From: an uncultured Ruminococcus sp.
GTDB lineage: Bacteria > Bacillota > Clostridia > Oscillospirales > CAG-272
Length of the DNA stretch: 11,272 nucleotides
Reading direction: 5' to 3'
Assembly (NCBI GenBank): GCA_902783705.1
Contig: CACZSA010000129.1
Coordinates: 1-11,272 of the forward strand
The position numbers and the translations under genes are program-made. A model generated the notes under the pieces. That model searched no databases, was not told where the DNA came from, and was given only the letters and a program-made list of their open reading frames with translations. The stretch's first letter is position 1, and every line of letters begins with the position of its first letter. Below, piece by piece: positions 6,360-11,272 of the stretch.

Positions 6360-7253
6360 ATGAAAGAGGCCGTCTTTGCCGTTACCCCTCCGGTTTTCCG
6401 GACAGCGTGGACCCTGGCGCCGCAGAAGCGGAAGGTCCACGACCCGGACCGGCTTGAAAAAATCACATACACCTGCCGTCTCATCCTCGTGACCGACGGG
6501 GAGGTGCTTTTCCTCGCGGGCGGTGAGGCGTTCCACGCGCGTCCCGGAACGCTCCTCTATCTGCCGTCCGCGTGCGTGTACGATTCGGATTTTCTGACGG
6601 TGAATTTCGCCTCGCAGAACGTTTTTTTCGATTTTGATCCGGAGCGGGCGGGCAGCGAGCGGTTCACCGAAGCGTTTCTGCACAACATCCCCTTTTTCGG
6701 ATCGGAGGACGGCGCGCTTGTGCGCGAGACGCCGGAATTCACCGACGCGCCTGAGCTCAACCGCCCGATGGCGATGGAAACGGACGAAGAGGAGCGCGCC
6801 CTCATGAACGGCATCCTCGAGGAGATGGAGCACCCGGACGCCTTCACCCCGGCGGCGGCGGTCGCGCGGATCACGACGCTCCTCGTGCGCATGCTCCGGC
6901 AGAAACGGGGCGAGCGCGAACCCCGGGGCTCGGAGGCCTACCGCCGGATCGCGGAGTATGTCGCGGACCACCTCGGGGACCGTCTCTCCGGGCGGGAGCT
7001 CGGCGAGGCGCTGAACTACCATCCGTACTACATGAACCGGGTCGTCTCGCGGGCGGAGGGGATCTCCCTGCATGAATACATCCTGCGCCAAAAGCTGCGC
7101 CGCGCCCGCGTCCTGCTCGCCGAAGGGGATCTTTCCCTCGCGGAGATCGCCGCCCATCTTGGATTCTGCGACGCCAGCCATTTCTCCCGCGTATTCTCCG
7201 CGCACGAGGGCATCCCACCGAAGCGTTTCCGCGCATCCGTGAGGAGCCTGTGA
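6360..7253 (+). CDS. AraC/XylS-family transcriptional regulator
   Basis: This 297-aa cytoplasmic regulator has an N-terminal sensor region (about 1-140) that looks like a small beta-barrel/cupin, with LILVTDGEVLFLAGG (41-55) and RPGTLLYLP (61-69). The C-terminal AraC DNA-binding domain (about 190-295) carries two helix-turn-helix units: LSGRELGEALNYHPYYMNRV (209-228) and LSLAEIAAHLGFCDASHFSR (258-277), followed by the typical FSAHEGIPPKRFR (279-291). Length and order match single-polypeptide, ligand-responsive AraC regulators. The start is fixed by GGAGGAG and the promoter at 6299-6327. It diverges from the lipoprotein-oxidoreductase operon and probably controls it through the repeats at 6251-6286, perhaps also regulating itself. 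No clear terminator follows, so some read-through into the phosphatase gene is possible. The effector is unknown. Confidence 0.93.
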   Translation: MKEAVFAVTPPVFRTAWTLAPQKRKVHDPDRLEKITYTCRLILVTDGEVLFLAGGEAFHARPGTLLYLPSACVYDSDFLTVNFASQNVFFDFDPERAGSERFTEAFLHNIPFFGSEDGALVRETPEFTDAPELNRPMAMETDEEERALMNGILEEMEHPDAFTPAAAVARITTLLVRMLRQKRGEREPRGSEAYRRIAEYVADHLGDRLSGRELGEALNYHPYYMNRVVSRAEGISLHEYILRQKLRRARVLLAEGDLSLAEIAAHLGFCDASHFSRVFSAHEGIPPKRFRASVRSL

Positions 7254-7304
7254 GGTCTTCCCGGGAATTCACGGCCTGTTTTGGCGCGGATATCCGTTTA
7301 TCGC

Positions 7305-7333
7305 TTTACACAGAATAAAAAAAGTGTTATAAT
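7305..7333 (+). promoter_or_regulatory. Sigma-A promoter of the surface phosphatase operon
   Basis: TTTACA (7305-7310) and a perfect TATAAT (7328-7333) are separated by 17 bp, mostly A-rich. The inferred start near 7340 gives a leader of about 60 nt. The region 7254-7304 shows no terminator for the regulator gene upstream, only a short TTCCCGGGAA palindrome (7259-7268). Confidence 0.85.
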
Positions 7334-7344
7334 TCAAACAAAAA

Positions 7345-7372
7345 GCCGGATCGCGGCGCATCCCGGTCCGGC
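7345..7372 (+). other. Leader hairpin in the 5' UTR of the phosphatase gene
   Basis: GCCGGA (7345-7350) pairs with TCCGGC (7367-7372), with a GC-rich loop between. There is no T-tract, so it is not a terminator. It lies at the predicted 5' end of the mRNA and may simply stabilise it. The ribosome binding site AAGGAG (7384-7389) follows 9 bases before the ATG. Confidence 0.3.
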
Positions 7373-7398
7373 GCACCCTGCGGAAGGAGTGAACTCCG

Positions 7399-9486
7399 AT
7401 GAATCGTATATGGAAAACCGCCCTCTTGACCGCGCTGGCCCTTCCCCTCACCCTCTCGCCCTGTGCGGCTGCTGGATCGGGAGAGGCGAAGCTCTCGACG
7501 GACAAAAGCGTATATTCCGAGGGCGAGGACATCCTTGTCACGGCATACGGCGAGGGCAAGGACTGGGTCGGCATCTACGCGAAGGGCGAGACCCCCGGCG
7601 GCCCGGCGTCGATCTACTGGTATTACGTGGACGGAGACGCGGAGCCCGGCGAGGCCGTGAACATCCGGAAGCAGCGGAGCAACAACCGCCCGGAATACAA
7701 TTCCCTCCCCGGCGGCTCCTACACCGTCTTTCTCCTCCTCGACGACGGCTACACCGTCTCGGAGTCTGTGGACATCCTGATCCTGCCCGAGGTGGGGAAA
7801 CGGCTGGTCCCGGAATCGGCGCGCCTGTATGAGGGCGATTTTCCGAGCGTCACAGCCTACGGCGCGGGGGACGAATGGGTCGGTCTGTGGCGCTGGGGCG
7901 AGGATTACCGGAATATGGATCCCCTCGCCGCCGTCCGGGTCCTGCCCGATCACAACGGCGTGAAGACCGTCCTGAAGCCCGAATCCGGTTCCCTGCCCGC
8001 GGGCTCCTACACCGCGCGTCTGTTCCCGTCCGCGGGGACTGCAGAGGAGGCGACCGCGACGGCGGAATTTACCGTTCTCGAAGCGAAGATCCCCGATCCT
8101 CCGGCATCCGGCACCTACGCGGCTCCGCGGTGCGCGGAAGGGCTGGCGGGCGGCACGGTGACGGTGGAGCTCTCCCCGGGCAGCACGGCGGAAGAGGTGA
8201 TCCTCTGGTGGGGGAAGAACGGCGCGCCCCTCGAGGGCATGACCCGTCTCATGCGCGCGCACGCGAACGCCGAAACACTGACGCTCACTCTCCCCGAATA
8301 TCTGACGATCCCCGAGGAAGCCGATGCGATCCTCATCTCCGCCCGCAACCGCTTCGGCGATTCCGCCCTGCTCTCCGTTCCCCTGCCCGCGGACGCGGTG
8401 CCGTACCGTCCGGGCGAGGTCCTCTTCCGGTTCCAGGTGACGAGCGACTGGCACATCACCGATGATCCGCGCCACGATCACAACCGCCACCTCGGCATGA
8501 TGCTCGACGATATCGCCGAGGTCTGCCCGGACAGCGCGGGGATCATGGTCGTCGGCGACGTCGCGGACCACGGCCGGAAGAGCGAATACGCACAGGCGGA
8601 GAAGATCATTGCAGATCATAATAACGTCCCGCCGATCCACTATGTCATCGGCAACCACGACGTGTCATTCGGCGACGGCTTCGATCGCCAGATGGAGATC
8701 TTCAACAACTTCTCCGGCAACGACAGCCTGTACTTTGACCGCTGGATCGGCGGCTACCACTTCCTCTTCATCGCCGCAGACACCGTGAATTTCCCTCTGC
8801 CCATCCCGCAGTACGAGATGGACTGGATCGCGGAAAAGCTCGCCGAGGACGCCTCCCCGGACAAGCCGATCTTCGTCTTCTGCCACGAATCCATCCTCGA
8901 CACCGTGGCGGGAAGCACCGCGGAGGAGGGCTGGTGGGGCATCTCGAACGGGCGTGAGCTCGCGGCCCTGTTCTCGGAATACCCGCAGACGATCTTCTTC
9001 AACGGACACAGCCACTGGGAGCTCGCCTCCTGCAACGAGATGTTCGCCGGAGACGGCAAGCGGGACTTCCGCGCGTTCAACACCTCGGCGGTCGGGTACC
9101 TCTGGACGGGATACAACATCGTCCCGGGTGAATATCTCTACGGCTCCGAGGGCCTGTTCGTGGAGATCGCCGAGCACAGCGTCACCGTCCGCGGACGCGA
9201 TTTCGTGAACGGCGAATGGACAGCCTCCGCGCAGTACATGGTGCCGGGGAACTGGAACACCGTCCTGCCCGCCGCTCCGGATGACGGAGAAGAGGCCAAA
9301 GAGGCAGACGCCGAGCCGCAGACGCCGCCGTCCGATCCCGCACCGGAGAACACGGAGGCAAAACCGCAGTCGGGCTGCTCGTCGGCTCTGCATACGTCCG
9401 CCGTGCTCCCCGCCGTCTGCGGAAGCGCTCTCCTTGCGCGCAGAAAGAAAAAAGCTCACCCGGGGAACCGCAGGACGTTCCTCTGA
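7399..9486 (+). CDS. Secreted calcineurin-like metallophosphoesterase with DWVGIY repeats and C-terminal anchor
   Basis: This 695-aa protein is predicted to act outside the cell. A signal peptide (about 1-25, ending CAAAG) is followed by a DWVGIY repeat (31-129), a diverged copy (135-228, with EWVGLW and LPAGSYTARLF), and a further beta-rich, Ig/FN3-like segment (229-333). The catalytic domain (about 343-598) has every metallophosphoesterase metal-ligand motif: DWH (350-352), GDVAD (386-390), GNHD (418-421), His496 in CHES and GHSH (536-539). An intact two-metal active site is therefore likely; the substrate (phosphomonoester, diester or nucleotide) is not evident. An acidic Pro/Glu linker (628-655) precedes SGCSS (658-662), a hydrophobic helix (about 664-680) and RRKKK. 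Ten extra residues follow the basic stop, unlike the companion protein, which ends at KRR. It is first in a two-gene operon. Confidence 0.9.
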   Translation: MNRIWKTALLTALALPLTLSPCAAAGSGEAKLSTDKSVYSEGEDILVTAYGEGKDWVGIYAKGETPGGPASIYWYYVDGDAEPGEAVNIRKQRSNNRPEYNSLPGGSYTVFLLLDDGYTVSESVDILILPEVGKRLVPESARLYEGDFPSVTAYGAGDEWVGLWRWGEDYRNMDPLAAVRVLPDHNGVKTVLKPESGSLPAGSYTARLFPSAGTAEEATATAEFTVLEAKIPDPPASGTYAAPRCAEGLAGGTVTVELSPGSTAEEVILWWGKNGAPLEGMTRLMRAHANAETLTLTLPEYLTIPEEADAILISARNRFGDSALLSVPLPADAVPYRPGEVLFRFQVTSDWHITDDPRHDHNRHLGMMLDDIAEVCPDSAGIMVVGDVADHGRKSEYAQAEKIIADHNNVPPIHYVIGNHDVSFGDGFDRQMEIFNNFSGNDSLYFDRWIGGYHFLFIAADTVNFPLPIPQYEMDWIAEKLAEDASPDKPIFVFCHESILDTVAGSTAEEGWWGISNGRELAALFSEYPQTIFFNGHSHWELASCNEMFAGDGKRDFRAFNTSAVGYLWTGYNIVPGEYLYGSEGLFVEIAEHSVTVRGRDFVNGEWTASAQYMVPGNWNTVLPAAPDDGEEAKEADAEPQTPPSDPAPENTEAKPQSGCSSALHTSAVLPAVCGSALLARRKKKAHPGNRRTFL
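7489..7785 (+). repeat. DWVGIY repeat, copy 1 (phosphatase residues 31-129)
   Basis: This unit of about 99 residues has a core DWVGIY, then SIYWYY, then LPxGxYTVxLLxxDGY. It matches copy 2 at about 70 of 99 residues by eye. The DNA at 7555-7590 is identical to 9708-9743 over 36 bases, synonymous sites included, which points to recent duplication or gene conversion. Confidence 0.88.
7801..8082 (+). repeat. DWVGIY repeat, diverged copy (phosphatase residues 135-228)
   Basis: A weaker copy keeps the pattern LYEGDFPSVTAYGAGDEWVGLW and, later, LPAGSYTARLF. It lacks SIYWYY and the DGY motif, having lost conserved positions while the first copy stayed close to the companion gene. Confidence 0.55.
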
Positions 9487-9551
9487 TGCATATCCGAACC
9501 CGGAAGAAATCCGAAGAGTGAAAGAACAAAAAAGAAAGGAAGGCAAATCCC

Positions 9552-10493
9552 ATGAAGAAGCACACGCGCCGCATTCTCACCGCTCTGCTCGTTCTGACTG
9601 CTCTGGTATGTCTTGCCGTCTCCGCGTCCGCTGCGGAAAAATCGCTCTCCCTGCCGAAGACCGAATACGGACAGAATGAGGATATCCTCATCACGGCGTA
9701 CGGCGAAGGCAAGGACTGGGTCGGCATCTACGCGAAGGGCGAGGAACCCGGCGGTCCGGCCTCGATCTACTGGTATTACGTCGCGGAGGACGCGGAACCC
9801 GGCGAGGCCGTCGACATCCGCTTACAGCGCTCCAACAACCGCGCGGAATACGACATGCTCCCGCCCGGTGAATACACAGTCTGGCTCCTGCTCAACGACG
9901 GCTACGAGCCCTTCGATTCGATCGACATCACCGTCCTCGCCACCCTCGAGCTCGACAAGTACTCCTACAAGGAAGGCGACGACATCCTCGTCACGGCGAA
10001 CGGCGAGGGCAAGGACTGGGTCGGCCTGTACCCGGCGGGCGAGGTCCCCGGCGGCGGCACGCAGTCCATCTACTGGTACTACGTCGCGGACGGTCACACT
10101 CCCATGGAGCCGGTCAGCATCAAGAGCGGGACCCACAACACGGACCGCGCGGACTATGCCGATCTCCCGGCGGGCGATTACACGATGTTCCTGCTCGCGA
10201 ACGACGGGTATGACGTGATCGACTCGATCGACTTCACAATCAAGGAAGTGAAGAAGGAAGAACCCGCTCCCGCAGCCGAAGAACCGGCTGTCGAGGAACC
10301 GGCGGCGGATTCCGAACCGACGGCGGACACGCCCGCAGAGACACCGACGGAGGCCTCTCCCGAAGCGCCCGTCCCGTCCGGCACCACCGCTCCGGCGGAC
10401 ACCGCGAAGAGCGGCTGCGGATCGTTCATCAGCGGCGGCTTCATCTTGCTCGTCACCGTGCTCGGCTCCGCATGGATCGCGAAGAGACGGTAA
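9552..10493 (+). CDS. Surface protein of two DWVGIY repeats with C-terminal Cys-TM-Arg tail
   Basis: I do not recognise a named family for this 313-aa protein. It has a signal peptide (1-28, cleavage after SASA likely), two tandem repeats (31-128 and 131-230) and a Pro/Ala/Glu/Thr-rich, acidic linker (233-284). It ends with KSGCGS (286-291), a hydrophobic helix (292-310) and KRR. No catalytic motif is visible; the repeats look all-beta and may bind a ligand or partner. It starts 65 bp after the phosphatase stop, with AAAGGAAGG 8 bases before its ATG and no promoter in between, so it is probably cotranscribed. The shared repeat and tail suggest the same surface location and perhaps the same ligand as the phosphatase. 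The linker is typical of Gram-positive wall-spanning segments. A terminator follows at 10561-10595. Confidence 0.85.
   Translation: MKKHTRRILTALLVLTALVCLAVSASAAEKSLSLPKTEYGQNEDILITAYGEGKDWVGIYAKGEEPGGPASIYWYYVAEDAEPGEAVDIRLQRSNNRAEYDMLPPGEYTVWLLLNDGYEPFDSIDITVLATLELDKYSYKEGDDILVTANGEGKDWVGLYPAGEVPGGGTQSIYWYYVADGHTPMEPVSIKSGTHNTDRADYADLPAGDYTMFLLANDGYDVIDSIDFTIKEVKKEEPAPAAEEPAVEEPAADSEPTADTPAETPTEASPEAPVPSGTTAPADTAKSGCGSFISGGFILLVTVLGSAWIAKRR
9642..9935 (+). repeat. DWVGIY repeat, copy 2 (companion protein residues 31-128)
   Basis: It is closest to copy 1 in the phosphatase gene, sharing GEGKDWVGIYAKGE and GGPASIYWYYV, and the DNA is identical over 36 bases (9708-9743). It is closer to that copy in the neighbouring gene than to the next repeat in its own gene. 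Confidence 0.88.
9942..10241 (+). repeat. DWVGIY repeat, copy 3 (companion protein residues 131-230)
   Basis: The same pattern is present: EGDDILVTA, GEGKDWVGLY, QSIYWYYVAD, LPAGDYTMFLLANDGY. The bases coding GEGKDWVG also match copy 1 closely. The central part (HTPMEPVSIKSGTHNTDRADY) differs from copies 1 and 2. Confidence 0.85.
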
Positions 10494-10508
10494 AGACGAC
10501 CTGCACGG

Positions 10509-10531
10509 CGGTCCTCACAGATTCAGGACCG
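10509..10531. other. Hairpin after the surface-protein stop codon
   Basis: CGGTCCT (10509-10515) pairs with AGGACCG (10525-10531) around a 9-nt loop. No T-tract follows, so it is not a standard terminator. It lies between the stop at 10493 and the terminator at 10561 and may protect the 3' end. Confidence 0.4.
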
Positions 10532-10560
10532 TCTGACGGTCTGCACAGGGCAAATAAAGA

Positions 10561-10595
10561 ACCGGAGAATCCAGCATTTTGGGTTCTCCGGTTTT
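10561..10595 (+). terminator. Terminator between convergent surface-protein and sortase genes (probably bidirectional)
   Basis: ACCGGAGAA (10561-10569) pairs with TTCTCCGGT (10584-10592) and is followed by TTTTC on the plus strand. Read on the minus strand the same stem is followed by TTCTTTATTT, so it may also end the sortase transcript. An outer inverted pair, AAAGAACC (10556-10563) and GGTTCTTT (10610-10617), could form an alternative fold. Confidence 0.8.
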
Positions 10596-10665
10596 CATCT
10601 TCTATTCGGGGTTCTTTTCTTGTATGTTGTTCTTTCGCAACGAGTCAGGGAGAACAGCTCACGCC

Positions 10666-11272
10666 TCACCCCGCCGGGCGCGATTCTTCTTTCAAGCAGC
10701 GCACCGTGATCCTCCGGTTCCCCCGGAGCGTGCACGTGAACAGGGAGAGTCCCCATTCGTCGCTGCGAAGCTCGTCGGCTTCCCATCCTTCGAGGATCTC
10801 TGTGCCGACGACCCTGTATGTGAATGCATTTCCTTCGAGATCGGTGAAGATCACCGTGTCGCCTTCCCGCAGGCGGTCGATCTTTCCGAGGTGCGAGACA
10901 TAATTGTGCCCGCCGATCACGAAGCCGTTTTCGTATGCCGTCCCGGCAAATCTGCCCGGCGCCGTGTCGACTGTCTCGTCATCGCAGGTATCCATCACCG
11001 AAAGCTCCAGCCCGAGGCTCGGGATCGCGAGCACGCCGATGTAGGGGTTTCCTTCGATCTCGACCGTCGGCATCTCGGGGTCATTGACCAGCTTCAGCCT
11101 CGGCAAGACGCTCCAGCCGTTCCCCTCCGGGACTGCTTCTTTCTCGGGGACGGATGCTGTAATCCGGGTGAGCAGCGTCGTGTTCCGCTCTCCCGCCGCG
11201 TTGTCCGTGTGGATATTCGAAAGCGTCAGCCACAGCGCGGCGAGGATGAGCAGCACGCCCACGATCGCCGTG
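10666..11272 (-). CDS. Sortase (partial; 5' end beyond the window)
   Basis: This is a membrane-bound transpeptidase that cleaves a sorting signal and joins the protein to the cell wall. A hydrophobic helix (VGVLLILAALWLTL, codons from 11262) reads in frame to the right edge with no good start, so the true start lies outside the window. The catalytic domain opens with YIGVLAIPSLGLELSV. The catalytic His is in GGHNYVSH (codon 10906-10908), the Cys in LSLFTCTL (codon 10732-10734), and the Arg in GNRRITVRC a few residues later. The order and spacing fit a class B/D-like sortase; I cannot assign the class firmly. It converges on the two surface-protein genes, which makes them candidate substrates, but neither carries LPXTG or NPQTN. 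Whether this enzyme recognises their tails is unknown. Confidence 0.85.
   Translation of the reverse strand, partial: TAIVGVLLILAALWLTLSNIHTDNAAGERNTTLLTRITASVPEKEAVPEGNGWSVLPRLKLVNDPEMPTVEIEGNPYIGVLAIPSLGLELSVMDTCDDETVDTAPGRFAGTAYENGFVIGGHNYVSHLGKIDRLREGDTVIFTDLEGNAFTYRVVGTEILEGWEADELRSDEWGLSLFTCTLRGNRRITVRCLKEESRPAG

Noticed and set aside
4979..6457. Plus-strand frame (492 codons) opposite the second lipoprotein gene
   Set aside because: Its product is Val/Asp/Arg-rich antisense sequence that crosses the regulatory gap and enters the AraC gene in another frame. It lacks a ribosome binding site.
7386..7397. Ribosome-binding-site sequestering hairpin (GGAG/CTCC) before the phosphatase gene
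   Set aside because: The stem is only 4 bp with a 4-nt loop, too weak to argue for a riboswitch or thermosensor.
7327..8658. Minus-strand frame (443 codons) opposite the phosphatase gene
   Set aside because: It is the antisense of the repeat and catalytic regions. Its similarity to the antisense of the next gene only mirrors the real repeat duplication.

Overview
The window looks like a GC-rich, Gram-positive gut-type Clostridia (Oscillospiraceae/Christensenellales-like). The signs are lipobox-bearing solute-binding lipoproteins, sigma-A promoters with 17-bp spacers, strong AGGAGG-like ribosome binding sites, a sortase and surface proteins with a C-terminal anchor. The lineage is an inference from style; there is no marker gene.

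Layout. Positions 1-331 hold no gene but contain a run of consecutive perfect hairpins (about 10-150) that looks like a dispersed intergenic repeat, followed by an extended -10 promoter. A monocistronic 505-aa solute-binding lipoprotein (332-1849, +) ends at a strong terminator. On the minus strand come a URO-D/cobalamin-methyltransferase-like protein (1924-3168) with its own consensus promoter, and upstream of it a two-gene operon: a second solute-binding lipoprotein (4682-6175) whose stop overlaps the start of an FAD-dependent oxidoreductase (3342-4682), closed by a terminator. Divergent from this operon is an AraC-family regulator (6360-7253, +). The 184-bp divergent gap holds two 15-bp direct repeats spaced 21 bp apart, just upstream of the lipoprotein promoter's weak -35 region: a good candidate AraC operator.

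The right third is a cell-surface module. A consensus promoter drives a secreted 695-aa calcineurin-like metallophosphatase (7399-9486) and, 65 bp later, a 313-aa surface protein (9552-10493). Both carry copies of a roughly 100-aa repeat with the core DWVGIY...SIYWYY; the DNA of the copies is nearly identical over long stretches, so the duplication is recent. Both proteins end in a similar tail: SGC[SG]S, a hydrophobic helix, then Arg/Lys. Neither has LPXTG. Converging on them across a likely bidirectional terminator is a sortase gene (10666 to beyond the right edge, -), cut off at its 5' end.

How the parts may work together. The left half reads as an AraC-controlled uptake/sensing and redox unit: two paralogous lipoproteins with no ABC permease in view, a flavoprotein oxidoreductase and a methyltransferase-like enzyme. 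The right half reads as surface phosphatase plus companion repeat protein, possibly anchored by a non-LPXTG, cysteine-containing tail. Substrates cannot be read from the sequence.
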